A stretch of DNA of 64,000 bases from CAG-826 sp964546565 (GCA_964546565.1 CAZJKC010000001.1:46095-110094), one strand, 5' to 3'. Numbered from the stretch's first letter, positions 1 through 10,019 are shown. The notes: generated from the sequence alone by a model not told the origin. Translations and numbers: made by a program.

Positions 1-1605
1 AGCTTGGTCCATTATAATATCAATGTATTCTTTTTCATCGGATTCATTTAACCAATGTGGTACTTGAACAACTTTCCATGCTTGTATGCCAAAACTTTCA
101 AATTCAAGACCGATTTCTTTTAACATATCCCGTTTTTGTTCATTAAATAAAAGAGCATCTGATGGCGAAAGTTGAATGACATGCGGCACTAAAGGCTCAT
201 GAACACGGATTTCTTGATTAAAAAGACGTTGATACTTTTCATAATTTATACGTTCATACGCTGCATGTTGATCAATCAAATAAAATCCACCCTCTTGGTC
301 TTCGGCAATAATATATGTCTTATGCATTTGTGCTAAAGCGCGAAGCGATAAAGTATTTTCTTGTTTTTTTTCTTCCTCAACTATTTTTGTCTCATTTTGT
401 GTGACAGAAATCGTTTCTTTTTCTTCTATATCGCTTAATTTATGGTCAACAACAACAATCGGTTCATCATGTATAATTTTATCTTCAACTATGCTACTTA
501 AAGGATCGATATCAGAATCATGCAATAATTGAAGTTGCTCAACTACTTGCTTATCAGTATCTTCCTTTTCTATTTGATAAAAAGGTGCGACTTTAGGTGA
601 TATAATAGCGTCAGCTAATTTTTGCTTTTGTCTTAAAGCCATATCAATTTGCTCTAATAAGGCTAAACGTAGTTCTTCTTCTTTAGAAAAGCGAACTTCT
701 TTTTTTGATGGATGAACATTAACATCCACTAAAACACAGTCAATATCCAAACATAAAATCACAAAAGGATAGCGACTTGGTGGTATAAAGTCATGATATG
801 CATCGTTGATAGCGGTTTGAACTTTGGGCATATAGACATTACGTCCATTCAATAATGTAATCATATAATACCGATTGGATTTAGCAAGTTCGGGTGTTCC
901 TAAATAACCATTAATCTTAAAATCTTGATGATTGTACGTAAAAGGAATCATATTTTTAGCAACATCTAAGCCATATATTTGGGCTATCGTTTCTAAAAGA
1001 TTACCGCGACCATTAGTTTGAAATTGTAAGCGATCATCGATATAAAAACTAAAGGAAATATATGGATGCGCCAAAGCTAGACGTGTCATAACTTCACTGC
1101 TATTCGCGTTTTCCGTATAATCTTTCTTCAAATACTTTAAACGAGCCGGGGTGTTATAAAAAAGCTCTTTCACATAAATAATAGTGCCCTTTCGTAAAGG
1201 CGCATCACTGATGTCCATTTGGTCCCCTTCGATTTCAATTTTTGTTCCAACATTATGCCCAGTAGAAGTTATTAAAGATAAGCGACTGACTGAGGCAATC
1301 GATGGTAAAGCTTCACCACGAAACCCTAATGTTTTAATGCGAAATAAATCAAAAGATGATTTGATTTTACTAGTGGCATGTCTTCGAAACGCGACTTTCG
1401 CATCGTCGCGATCCATACCGTCTCCATCATCTTCAACCGTAATTAATTCACGACCCGCATCCACAACTTTAACAATTATTTTGCGCGCATGGGCATCAAT
1501 ACTATTTTCGACTAATTCTTTAATCACACTGCTCGGTCTTTCAACGACTTCACCAGCCGCAATCATATTTGCTAATTCATTATTTAATACTTGTATTTTG
1601 CTCAT
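1..1605 (-). CDS. mutL: DNA mismatch repair protein MutL (C-terminus beyond window)
   Basis: MutL couples mismatch recognition by MutS to strand incision. The reading frame opens at 1605 and stays open to base 1, giving 535 residues; the family is usually 600-680, so the C-terminal end lies outside the window. The N-terminal GHKL ATPase motifs are clear: catalytic Glu30 and Asn34 in ELVENSIDA, then DDGDGM and GFRGEAL. Near residue 445 there is DQHA-x2-E-x4-E, the metal-binding motif of endonuclease-active MutL, so this is the nicking type found in bacteria without MutH. The start follows the mutS stop by 9 bases and its ribosome site overlaps the end of mutS, so the pair is an operon. Confidence 0.97.
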   Translation of the reverse strand, partial: MSKIQVLNNELANMIAAGEVVERPSSVIKELVENSIDAHARKIIVKVVDAGRELITVEDDGDGMDRDDAKVAFRRHATSKIKSSFDLFRIKTLGFRGEALPSIASVSRLSLITSTGHNVGTKIEIEGDQMDISDAPLRKGTIIYVKELFYNTPARLKYLKKDYTENANSSEVMTRLALAHPYISFSFYIDDRLQFQTNGRGNLLETIAQIYGLDVAKNMIPFTYNHQDFKINGYLGTPELAKSNRYYMITLLNGRNVYMPKVQTAINDAYHDFIPPSRYPFVILCLDIDCVLVDVNVHPSKKEVRFSKEEELRLALLEQIDMALRQKQKLADAIISPKVAPFYQIEKEDTDKQVVEQLQLLHDSDIDPLSSIVEDKIIHDEPIVVVDHKLSDIEEKETISVTQNETKIVEEEKKQENTLSLRALAQMHKTYIIAEDQEGGFYLIDQHAAYERINYEKYQRLFNQEIRVHEPLVPHVIQLSPSDALLFNEQKRDMLKEIGLEFESFGIQAWKVVQVPHWLNESDEKEYIDIIMDQA

Positions 1606-1614
1606 AATAGACAC

Positions 1615-4131
1615 CTACTTCATTTTCTTTTTTAAATCATAAAGAAAATTTAACGCTTCCAATGGCGTCATCGCTAATGGATCAATGTTACGAACTTCTT
1701 GAATCCATGCTTCTTCTTTTTCTTCTCGTGGAAGAAGAATATGCGCATCATGAGGTATTTCTTTATTTTCTAAATTAGCTAAAATCTCTTTAGCACGTCT
1801 TAATAATTCATCAGGAAGATGCGCTAAACGAGCGACATTAATACCATAGGATTTATTCATCGCTCCATCCAATACTTTATACAAAAATGTTATATGGTCA
1901 TTTTCCTCTGAAACAGAAACATGAACATTACGAAGAGTCGATATTTCCTTTTCAAGAGTTGTTAATTCATGATAATGCGTACTAAACATTGTTTTAGCAT
2001 GAAGACGGGAATTAATATATTCAATAATAGCTTGGGCTAATGCCATACCATCAAAAGTTGCTGTTCCTCGTCCAATTTCATCAAATATCAACAATGAATT
2101 TTCACTAGCGTGGCGTAAGGCATGATTGGCTTCACTCATTTCCACCATAAAAGTTGATTGTCCCGAAACTAAATCATCGGAAGCACCAATTCTTGTAAAA
2201 ATGCGATCAAAAACCATTAAATCAGCTTTCTTAGCCGGAACGTAACATCCGATTTGCGCCATGATAACAATTAACGCTAATTCACGCATATAAGTCGATT
2301 TACCACCCATATTAGGCCCGGTTATCAATAAAATATCATTATCACCTGGTAAAGATACATCGTTAGGAACAAAGGCACTATTTTTCATTACTTTTTCAAT
2401 AACAGGATGACGTCCTTCTTCAATATAAACATTACGCTTATTATTAAATGTTGGGCAAACATATCCTGCGGATGCACTGACTTCTGCTAAAGAAACGATA
2501 ACATCAATATAAGCAATTTTGTTAGCTAAACTTTGTATTTTTTGTGTTGATTCTTGCACAATACTACGAATATTTAAGAACAAATCATATTCAAGTTTCA
2601 TTCTTTTTTCATCCGCATTCAATATTAATGCTTCTTTTTCTTTTAATTCTTGGGTAATGAAACGTTCCCCATTGACAGTAGTTTGTTTTCTTTCATAACC
2701 CCATTCGTCTTTTATTAAATCCTTATTTCCTTTTGATACTTCAATATAATAACCAAATACACGATTATATCCAACTCGTAAGTTTTTAATTCCGGTGCGT
2801 TCACGTTCTTTAGCTTCTAAAGCTGCAACCCACGATTTTCCGCCATGCGAAAGTTCAATCAATTCATCAAGTTCTTGATTGTATCCTTGTTTAAAAATAC
2901 CGCCTTCTTTGACCGTTACCGGAGCATCTTCACTAATCGCGTTATCTATTAAAGAAGTTAATGAAGATAAATCATCTAAAGAATCACTTATTTTCTTAAA
3001 TTCGTCATTATCTAATTCATTTAGAATTTTTTTAATATTAGGTACCGCTTTTAGCGAGGTACGAAGTTGCAATAAATCCCGTCCGTTAGCGTTACCAAAA
3101 CTAATTCGTGCGATTAATCTTTCTAAATCATAAACTTCATTTAATTGATTTTGTAATTCACCACGATACATAAAGTTATCGACTAATGTGGTCACCATTT
3201 TTTGCCGAGATAATATCTCGTTTAAATCACATGAAGGCTTTTGAATGAGGTTTTTTAATAAACGACCGCCCATCGCAGTTTTACTATGATCAAGAAGCCA
3301 ATACAATGAACCATATTTTTCTTCACTACGAATGGTACGAACTAATTCTAGATTAAGACGTGAATAAGCATCGATTTGTAAGCTCTTCACCGTTTTAATA
3401 ACATGAACTTTTTGTAAATAATCAAGTTTCCTTTTTTGCGTCCTTTTTAAATATGATATCAATCGAACAACAACACGCATCTGATATAAATCTTGGACTT
3501 CTGATAGGATATCTTCATATTCTAATCCGATTTGTTCTTCATCTTCGTATGATATAAGTATTTTTCTTTTATTAATAATTGATGATAATGTATCTTTATT
3601 AAAAGATGATTTAATAATGATTTCTCGTGTTTGTAAATTATCTAATTCGCTTACTAATGAAGTAAAATCATGTTCAACATTCATTGTATTGATTTCACCA
3701 GTTGATAAATCAGCATAAGCCATTACATAATTTAAATCCGTTTCATCAACCGCTACAATATAGTTGTTATCATCATTAGCGATGTCGATAGCGGCTCCTG
3801 GCGTAATTATTTGTACAACATCTCTTTCTACTATTCCTTTAGCTAATGCCGGGTCTTCTAACTGCTCAACAATGCCAACTTTATATCCTTTCTGCACTAA
3901 TTTTGCAATATATGATTTAATAGCGTGATATGGTACACCGCACATTGGGACTCGTTCTTCCGTGCCCGCATTTTTACCAGTTAATGTTAGTTGTAATTCA
4001 CGGCTTGCTGTTTTTGCATCATCAAAAAAAAGTTCATAAAAATCACCGAGACGAAACAAAATTAAAGTGTCAGGATACTTTTCTTTAATACCTAAATATT
4101 GCATCATCATTGGGGTATATTTTGGTTTCAT
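1615..4131 (-). CDS. mutS: DNA mismatch repair protein MutS
   Basis: MutS binds mismatches and small loops and recruits MutL. The 838-residue product has normal family length. The mismatch-reading motif GDFYELF lies near residue 29 and the Walker A motif GPNMGGKST near residue 606, followed by the DEIGRGT Walker B region and the STHYHEL motif. The start at 4131 follows GAGGTG by 5 bases. It is cotranscribed with mutL downstream; upstream lies cotE on the same strand with 113 bases between, the same order (cotE-mutS-mutL) as in Bacillus subtilis. Confidence 0.98.
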   Translation of the reverse strand: MKPKYTPMMMQYLGIKEKYPDTLILFRLGDFYELFFDDAKTASRELQLTLTGKNAGTEERVPMCGVPYHAIKSYIAKLVQKGYKVGIVEQLEDPALAKGIVERDVVQIITPGAAIDIANDDNNYIVAVDETDLNYVMAYADLSTGEINTMNVEHDFTSLVSELDNLQTREIIIKSSFNKDTLSSIINKRKILISYEDEEQIGLEYEDILSEVQDLYQMRVVVRLISYLKRTQKRKLDYLQKVHVIKTVKSLQIDAYSRLNLELVRTIRSEEKYGSLYWLLDHSKTAMGGRLLKNLIQKPSCDLNEILSRQKMVTTLVDNFMYRGELQNQLNEVYDLERLIARISFGNANGRDLLQLRTSLKAVPNIKKILNELDNDEFKKISDSLDDLSSLTSLIDNAISEDAPVTVKEGGIFKQGYNQELDELIELSHGGKSWVAALEAKERERTGIKNLRVGYNRVFGYYIEVSKGNKDLIKDEWGYERKQTTVNGERFITQELKEKEALILNADEKRMKLEYDLFLNIRSIVQESTQKIQSLANKIAYIDVIVSLAEVSASAGYVCPTFNNKRNVYIEEGRHPVIEKVMKNSAFVPNDVSLPGDNDILLITGPNMGGKSTYMRELALIVIMAQIGCYVPAKKADLMVFDRIFTRIGASDDLVSGQSTFMVEMSEANHALRHASENSLLIFDEIGRGTATFDGMALAQAIIEYINSRLHAKTMFSTHYHELTTLEKEISTLRNVHVSVSEENDHITFLYKVLDGAMNKSYGINVARLAHLPDELLRRAKEILANLENKEIPHDAHILLPREEKEEAWIQEVRNIDPLAMTPLEALNFLYDLKKKMK

Positions 4132-4244
4132 ACCATCACCTCAAAACTTCATTAAAATAACATAATTATCTTATCATAAAAAAGGAAAAAATTATATTAC
4201 TTTCAACTTAGAAAAATAATATAACTTTTTTAACATAGCCATCC

Positions 4245-4778
4245 TTAATCTTTTTTATTTGGTGAGGTTTTATTATCTAAGTAATTAGGATTAACATTCA
4301 TTACTATTTCTTCATCCATATCACTTTCTATTTCATCATCATCTTTGCAATCAACAGTTACTATTGCAGAAGCAAACGCATCAATAATATAATCACTTTC
4401 TATTTTTATTTCTACCGTATGGTCATCCTTCAAAGCCATTCCGATTGCAGATGGATATTTTATAACGTGAACTTTAAAGAATATATCATCGTCAATCGTT
4501 TTCAATTTTCTCCATGACATTTGGCATTGACCAAAAAAAGGAATAGTTTCATTATAAACATTCGTTTTTTGATCATTATCTGTCGCATACCACAATTGAA
4601 TATCATATTGTCCTTTAATGACAACATTCTTTTTACTTTCTTCTGTTGTATATTGATGATTAATAATCCAACATCCTAATGTCTTACTAGCAGCTTCTGG
4701 CAAGGACAAAGTTTTTGTTTCATAGCCCAAATATTTCCCTTTGCCAATCATTGTTTTAACAATTATATCGCGATACAA
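4245..4778 (-). CDS. cotE: Outer spore coat morphogenetic protein CotE
   Basis: CotE organises assembly of the outer spore coat in the mother cell. The N-terminal half matches CotE closely: YRDII, GKGKYLGYETKTLS, GCWIINHQY and YDIQLWYATDNDQKT correspond to the family's conserved blocks, and the C-terminal tail is highly acidic (Asp/Glu-rich) as in known CotE. Its place directly upstream of mutS is also that of B. subtilis cotE. A GTG at 4787 would overlap the GAGGTG ribosome site, so I prefer the TTG at 4778, six bases after that site; the difference is three residues. I did not find a convincing sporulation promoter upstream. Confidence 0.9.
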   Translation of the reverse strand: MYRDIIVKTMIGKGKYLGYETKTLSLPEAASKTLGCWIINHQYTTEESKKNVVIKGQYDIQLWYATDNDQKTNVYNETIPFFGQCQMSWRKLKTIDDDIFFKVHVIKYPSAIGMALKDDHTVEIKIESDYIIDAFASAIVTVDCKDDDEIESDMDEEIVMNVNPNYLDNKTSPNKKD

Positions 4779-4940
4779 ATAAATCACCTCACTATAAATA
4801 TATGAAAGTTTAAAGCATATTATTTATATAATTTATTTATCATAATAACGTTTGAATATTTAATAAGATATTAACAAAAGCGTTTTCATCATAAACATCG
4901 ATTTAATTATGATAAAATATATTATGTGGAGGATAAAAGA

Positions 4941-5082
4941 AAAAAAGAAACTAAATCAAACTATAAAAATAGTTTAATTAAATAAAGATAACTTTTATCT
5001 TTTAGCAGTTTCTTTTTTAGGTATCTTTATATCATGCGATATAAACATTCTCATAAAATGTTTAAGAGGCTCGGCAAAGCCG
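4941..5082 (+). promoter_or_regulatory. Hairpin-rich leader upstream of lipoprotein gene
   Basis: Five perfect hairpins are packed into about 140 bases before the gene starting at 5101. A 12-bp outer stem (4941-4952 with 5007-5018, 3' arm ending in six T) encloses two hairpins, 4958-4964/4969-4975 and 4984-4990/4996-5002. Then come 5026-5033/5038-5045 (8 bp, loop ATGC), 5043-5049/5057-5063, and CGGC-AAA-GCCG at 5072-5082, just before the ribosome site at 5091. The third and fourth stems share three bases and may be alternatives. The enclosing stem resembles a terminator or attenuator. I do not recognise a known riboswitch class. Confidence 0.45.
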
Positions 5083-5100
5083 TGTCCTATGGAGGAAATT

Positions 5101-7278
5101 ATGAAAAAAAACATCAGTAAAAAAATATTATTTATCAGTTTTTTAGCGCTTTTATTACCAGTAGGATGCGCAAAGAAAGGTAATAATAATCCTAATGGGG
5201 TCGATATTGCTAAAATACTACTAGCTAATGAAAGATTAAGTGACGATGATTTAAGTGGGAACATTTTTACTTCTGGAAAAAAAGCATTTAATCAAATAAA
5301 AAATGCGGTAGAAAAATATAATCAAAAAGCAAAAGCCAACAATATAAAATACTCTTTTAATAAGAGCGGCAATAGATATACTTGGAATAATGCGCCAAGT
5401 TATTCTAATTTCTTATCTTATTTCTATAGTTATTCCGCTAATATCGAGCACAATGCTACACGTGGATCATCATTGATAGATTTCACCAAATCATCAATTC
5501 AAACTATTGACAAATGGATTAAAATAGATAGCAACAATGAAATGTTATTAACAGTTGATAAAGATAGTGAAACAATCATGTCGCGCTCTAAAAATCAATA
5601 CGAAATATGTCGTCGTTATCAAAATGATTTAGGTCAAAACACATTTGAAATGTTTATCGCAAATAGTGAAACTAATTCTCAAAGCAGAATGACTTATATT
5701 CCAAATTTAAGATATGAATACACCTCTATTCAAGATGATGTATTACTTGTAATTATCGCCAATAAAGATAAAGGATATTGGGATATCATGTCCACCGATT
5801 ATAATTCTAGTCTTATCGATAAATCAATGACATTTTCCAACTTTGTCATGAAAGATGAAGCAATATATGAAACATCTTACTCCCTATCACAATACGATGA
5901 TTTTATCGATGATTATTATGGACCGATAAAGTTAATTAGTTCAGACGGACAAAATGACTTATTAAGTATAGATAGCAACTACGTTTCTATATATACAACC
6001 GGTATAAACAATTTAGATTGTTTTTATATCGATGTCGAAGATAGCGAAATAGGTAATGCTTCAACTGTTGAAAATAGAGAAGATTACAAAATATTATATA
6101 TCGGTGAAGGTGATGAAAAATCATATTTCACTGATGATAATAGTGAAGTTATCGCTAAATTCGCTACCGGAAAAGAACTAAAAAAAGGCGATATATTGTA
6201 TCAAAATGACATCACCGTAGAAGGAACGTGCATTAATCCGATAGGTGATATCGACTTCTATGGAGAAATTACTTTGTCATTTGTCAACGATGAAATTGAT
6301 TTTATTACTGATAGTCTTAAAAAACTTATGGATGACTATGATTTTACCTTTAAAGATAATTATGAAGTTATCAAAAATGCGTTAAGATTCGCCAAACAAG
6401 ATTCATTGGATTTCAGTGAATATTATCTATGGCAAGGAAGCCACATCAATAACTTTACCGATATCGATAAATCTATACAAATAGAAAAAGATTTGATTGA
6501 AAGCTTCGCTAATTTATATACAAATTACAAAGATAATCCCGTAATTAATAATAGTAATCAATGGAGTATTGACGATTCTTATAACTTTGCTAATTTAAAC
6601 ATAATATCAAAAGGAGATATTTCTAATTCGGATTCCGAAATTAATATAAGCAATATTGTCGTCGAAATGGAAAACACATCACTTTTATCAAATAATACCG
6701 ACTATCAAATATGCTTTGCCTTTGCCAAAGAACAAGATAACAAGTATTCTAATTTATATACTTTAGACTTTGATAATCCTATTACCAAAGAATATGTTTA
6801 CGATAGCCTTTCAAATAGCAAAAAATTTGAATTATCGCAAAATGCAACAATAAGAATTCCTTTTTTAGAAGAAGGCTCCTATGTCTTAGTAGCGTATATA
6901 GCCACAGCAGATGATGGCATTAGAGTTTCTAATCCCATTAGCATTGGTGGATCTATTAAAGAAAACACAAAAATGGGCGAAGGATTGATTAATGTTTTAG
7001 CAAACGGAGAAGATAATAAAATATGTTTGACTTCCATTAAAACCGCGACAATAAACATTTATTTAGAGAACACTTATGATTATGAAGAATTATATTTGCT
7101 ATTGGAATCATACGCATATAAATATGGTACAACTTCAGGAGATAATATCGAAAAAGATAATAATTCTAATTGGGAAAGTATTGATAGCAACTCCGTAATT
7201 GAAGAAGGAACATATAGATTAAAATATTATAATAATAGTTTTGAAACCGATTCATACATTATAGCCTCTATTGTATAG
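5101..7278 (+). CDS. Putative secreted lipoprotein of unknown function
   Basis: The product (725 residues) starts with a lipoprotein signal peptide: Lys-rich head, hydrophobic core, then a lipobox LPVGC with the acylated Cys at about residue 23, so it should be anchored on the outer face of the membrane. The rest is hydrophilic, rich in Asn, Asp, Ser and Tyr, with no domain I recognise and no further membrane segment. An ATG at 5089 lies inside the ribosome site (ATGGAGGAAATT), so the ATG at 5101 is the start. The gene is monocistronic: a divergent cotE lies upstream and a bidirectional terminator downstream at 7443-7470. It sits in the accessory block that separates cotE from ricA. Confidence 0.85.
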   Translation: MKKNISKKILFISFLALLLPVGCAKKGNNNPNGVDIAKILLANERLSDDDLSGNIFTSGKKAFNQIKNAVEKYNQKAKANNIKYSFNKSGNRYTWNNAPSYSNFLSYFYSYSANIEHNATRGSSLIDFTKSSIQTIDKWIKIDSNNEMLLTVDKDSETIMSRSKNQYEICRRYQNDLGQNTFEMFIANSETNSQSRMTYIPNLRYEYTSIQDDVLLVIIANKDKGYWDIMSTDYNSSLIDKSMTFSNFVMKDEAIYETSYSLSQYDDFIDDYYGPIKLISSDGQNDLLSIDSNYVSIYTTGINNLDCFYIDVEDSEIGNASTVENREDYKILYIGEGDEKSYFTDDNSEVIAKFATGKELKKGDILYQNDITVEGTCINPIGDIDFYGEITLSFVNDEIDFITDSLKKLMDDYDFTFKDNYEVIKNALRFAKQDSLDFSEYYLWQGSHINNFTDIDKSIQIEKDLIESFANLYTNYKDNPVINNSNQWSIDDSYNFANLNIISKGDISNSDSEINISNIVVEMENTSLLSNNTDYQICFAFAKEQDNKYSNLYTLDFDNPITKEYVYDSLSNSKKFELSQNATIRIPFLEEGSYVLVAYIATADDGIRVSNPISIGGSIKENTKMGEGLINVLANGEDNKICLTSIKTATINIYLENTYDYEELYLLLESYAYKYGTTSGDNIEKDNNSNWESIDSNSVIEEGTYRLKYYNNSFETDSYIIASIV

Positions 7279-7442
7279 CGTTATTAAGACTTTCAATGTT
7301 TTTATTACATAGTTCCATTTTTCTTATCTAATTTATTTTGCAATTATGAGCTTTATTTAATGCACTATTCTATAAATCACTAACAAAAAAAGATGTTATA
7401 AATACCATATTTTCCCTTTTTTTGATATTTCTATCAACTAGT

Positions 7443-7470
7443 AAAAAAGCGCGATTTAATGCGCTTTTTT
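7443..7470. terminator. Bidirectional rho-independent terminator
   Basis: A perfect 10-bp stem (AAAAAAGCGC with GCGCTTTTTT, loop of 8) lies between two convergent lipoprotein genes and has a T-run on both strands. Confidence 0.85.
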
Positions 7471-7559
7471 CATTATTTTCTTACTCTTCTTTTAAATTAT
7501 TCTTCCAAAGATAAAATTTTTTAAAATATCTTAATTCCCCTTTTTAAGTTTTATAAGAT

Positions 7560-9851
7560 TTATTCTTTACTATAGCCCCATACAACTGGAATGCGTTTAT
7601 AATCAGAATAATTTGAATTAATAACTTTTATATTCCATGAGAAATGCCATGTACTAGGTTGTACTTCCATTTCACAATATATCGTTAATGAATAACATAA
7701 TTTAAAAGCTCCAAATCCTATATAAAAGACATTTTTATGTATATATACATTTTTTAAATGTGTACATTTTGAAAAAGCATAATCACAAATGATGTAAGTA
7801 TTCTCATTTATATCAAATGACTCTATATCTGTATTTTTAATATCTACTAAACATAAATATGGATTATTATCACTTCCTATATAATAAGCATCATTGTCCT
7901 CATTATATTGAAGATTGTTACAGTTATAAAAGACATTTTGCCCAAATGAAGTTAAGTTATTTGACAAAGTTACGTGTGTTAATGATTCACAAGCATTAAA
8001 AGCTCCATCACCTATATAAGTAACATTGTTAGGAATTGTAATTTCAGTTAATGATTCACATTTATAAAAAGACCTATTATAAATGTATCGTGTATTTTCA
8101 TTAATAATACATGAAGTTATTTCTTGATCTTTGGATTCAATTAACCATAAAAATGGATTATCATCATTGCCTAAATAATAAGCATTATCATATTCAGTAA
8201 AGTTCAGTGATACGCAATCTATAAATACTCCATAACCTAAAGATGAAACACTAGAAGGAATAGTAATATTTGTTAAGGAAGTACAACCATCAAACGCTTG
8301 CATTCCTATAGATATAACGCTATCGGGGATAATAATGCTTGTTAATGAACTACAATCATAAAATGCTCCTGCGAGAATAACGGATGTTTTTGGATTGATA
8401 TTACATGAAGTTATATTAGTACTTGCTTTTACCAAGCACACAAATGGATTATCATCATTGCCTAAATAAGAAGCGTTATCGTATTCATTATATTCAAGAT
8501 TATAACATTTACTAAAAGCATGAAGCCCTATAGAAGTAACATTACTAGAAATACTAATCTTTTTTAATTGTTCACAATCACTAAAAGCATAATCACCAAT
8601 AGAAGTTACACTTTCGGGAAGAGAGATAGAAACGATATTTTTAAACCCATAGAATTGATATACACCAATATTTTTAATACCATCAGGAATTACAATTTCA
8701 CTTAATTCTTGATATTTACCATCAACATTAAGATAAAAATGAGAAGCATACGCCATAGGATTTGATGTTTCATAAATAAGTCCATTAGGTCCGCTATCAT
8801 AATTACTGGTATAATAATAAGTATCACTAAAGCGAATGTTACACCAATCTTCTATAGTCCCATCATAATATACATTTTCTAAAGAATTACATATTTGAAA
8901 TGCACGATCACCAATTGATTTAACGCTACTAGAAAAAGTAATATCAGTCAAATGCATACAACCTGCAAATGCACCAGAACCTAAAGATGAAACACTAGAA
9001 GGAATTTCAACACTTGTTAATGGACACCAATTGAATGCACCGCTACCAATTGAAGTAACACTATTAGGTATTTTAACACTTGCAATATTTGTATGTACAA
9101 AAGACCAATCACCAATAGCTGTTACTTTATATTTCTTTTTAAATGAAATCGTACTTGGAATGACAATATCAGTGTTTATATCTATATCATAGTACTTCAT
9201 ATATTTTGTGAGAACAAAACTATCATCTATCAATGCATAACAACAGCCATTCTTTTCAATTGTTAATAACCTTTCTTTATTAACATCCCAATAAAATGGT
9301 AATGTTATAGAATTACCCGTGATAGTAATTTCTCCATCAATAATTCCCATTGACATAGATGCATCCCATCCATGTGACAATTCATAAGTATCTTTTCCAC
9401 CTTCACAAAAAACGGTTAAAGAATTACAACACATAAAAGCAGATCCACCTATCGAAATATTTTTAGGAATAATTATTGTTTTAAGATTAATACACTTTAA
9501 AAATGCTCCAGTCATAATTTGTTTAATGTTTGAATCATCCGAAAATGAAACACATTCAAGATTATCACATTCAGCAAATGCTTTTTTTCCAATAGCTTCT
9601 ACTTTTTTATTGTCGTGTATAGCGGGTATTTGAATTTTATTTATTGATTTATCCTTCATACCAGTAACAATATAGCTATCGCCCGTTTCCGATAAAGTGT
9701 ATTCTAATGCATTATCAGTTAAGCTTTCAATATTATTAGGTAGATCACTCATACTATAAATAATATTATTCGATTCATTTGGTGTACACGATGATAAAAA
9801 AGCACCAAAAAGCAAAAAAACAAAAACACCTTTTTTTATTATTTTCTTCAT
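7560..9851 (-). CDS. BspA-type leucine-rich-repeat surface lipoprotein
   Basis: The 763-residue product has a lipoprotein signal peptide with lipobox LSSC, then a string of about 23-residue LRR_5 (BspA-like) repeats with the pattern SIG..AF..C.SL..I.IP. In the C-terminal half a larger unit of roughly 90-100 residues, marked by YLGNDDNPF or close variants, occurs three times between LRR pairs. BspA-like proteins are surface proteins often involved in adhesion or interaction with host or other cells; that role is inferred here. The start at 9851 has a good ribosome site (GGAGAGG). Its promoter carries a 13-G run between the -35 and -10 boxes, which suggests on/off switching. Confidence 0.9.
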   Translation of the reverse strand: MKKIIKKGVFVFLLFGAFLSSCTPNESNNIIYSMSDLPNNIESLTDNALEYTLSETGDSYIVTGMKDKSINKIQIPAIHDNKKVEAIGKKAFAECDNLECVSFSDDSNIKQIMTGAFLKCINLKTIIIPKNISIGGSAFMCCNSLTVFCEGGKDTYELSHGWDASMSMGIIDGEITITGNSITLPFYWDVNKERLLTIEKNGCCYALIDDSFVLTKYMKYYDIDINTDIVIPSTISFKKKYKVTAIGDWSFVHTNIASVKIPNSVTSIGSGAFNWCPLTSVEIPSSVSSLGSGAFAGCMHLTDITFSSSVKSIGDRAFQICNSLENVYYDGTIEDWCNIRFSDTYYYTSNYDSGPNGLIYETSNPMAYASHFYLNVDGKYQELSEIVIPDGIKNIGVYQFYGFKNIVSISLPESVTSIGDYAFSDCEQLKKISISSNVTSIGLHAFSKCYNLEYNEYDNASYLGNDDNPFVCLVKASTNITSCNINPKTSVILAGAFYDCSSLTSIIIPDSVISIGMQAFDGCTSLTNITIPSSVSSLGYGVFIDCVSLNFTEYDNAYYLGNDDNPFLWLIESKDQEITSCIINENTRYIYNRSFYKCESLTEITIPNNVTYIGDGAFNACESLTHVTLSNNLTSFGQNVFYNCNNLQYNEDNDAYYIGSDNNPYLCLVDIKNTDIESFDINENTYIICDYAFSKCTHLKNVYIHKNVFYIGFGAFKLCYSLTIYCEMEVQPSTWHFSWNIKVINSNYSDYKRIPVVWGYSKE

Positions 9852-9897
9852 AAAAAAATCCTCTCCTCAAAATTTTTTTAATGTTTTTACAATATAC

Positions 9898-9929
9898 ATT
9901 GTAACCCCCCCCCCCCCATGCTATGTCAA
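9898..9929 (-). promoter_or_regulatory. Promoter with 13-G tract in the spacer
   Basis: Read on the minus strand: TTGACA (9929-9924), a 20-base spacer, then TACAAT (9903-9898). The spacer contains an uninterrupted run of 13 G (9917-9905). Normal sigma-A spacing is 17, so a 10-G tract would give optimal spacing and the present 13-G tract should be weak or off. The lipoprotein start codon is 47 bases downstream of the -10 box. Confidence 0.8.
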
Positions 9930-9958
9930 GCAATTTTGTAGTGTGTAGTGCTATTAAT

Positions 9959-9990
9959 AAAGTAGACACTAAGGGGGTAAAAGTAGACAC
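9959..9990. repeat. Short direct repeat, possible insertion-sequence end
   Basis: The 9-mer AGTAGACAC occurs at 9961-9969 and 9982-9990, separated by TAAGGGGGTAAA. Repeated short motifs of this kind are found at the ends of some transposons (IS21-like elements come to mind). No transposase is present, so at most a terminal remnant remains. Confidence 0.3.
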
Positions 9991-9992
9991 AA

Positions 9993-10019
9993 AAAAGAGG
10001 ATTTGGTAAAGTCCTCTTT
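9993..10019 (-). terminator. Rho-independent terminator of the DUF3990 operon
   Basis: An 8-bp stem AAAGAGGA/TCCTCTTT (9994-10001 and 10012-10019) is followed on the minus strand by six T. It lies downstream of the DUF3791 gene. Confidence 0.7.

Noticed and set aside
9775..9990. A 71-codon frame crossing the 13-G tract, as a possible translational on/off switch
   Set aside because: It has no ribosome site, is out of frame with the lipoprotein gene, and the lipoprotein has its own good ribosome site and signal peptide start. The promoter-spacer explanation fits better.
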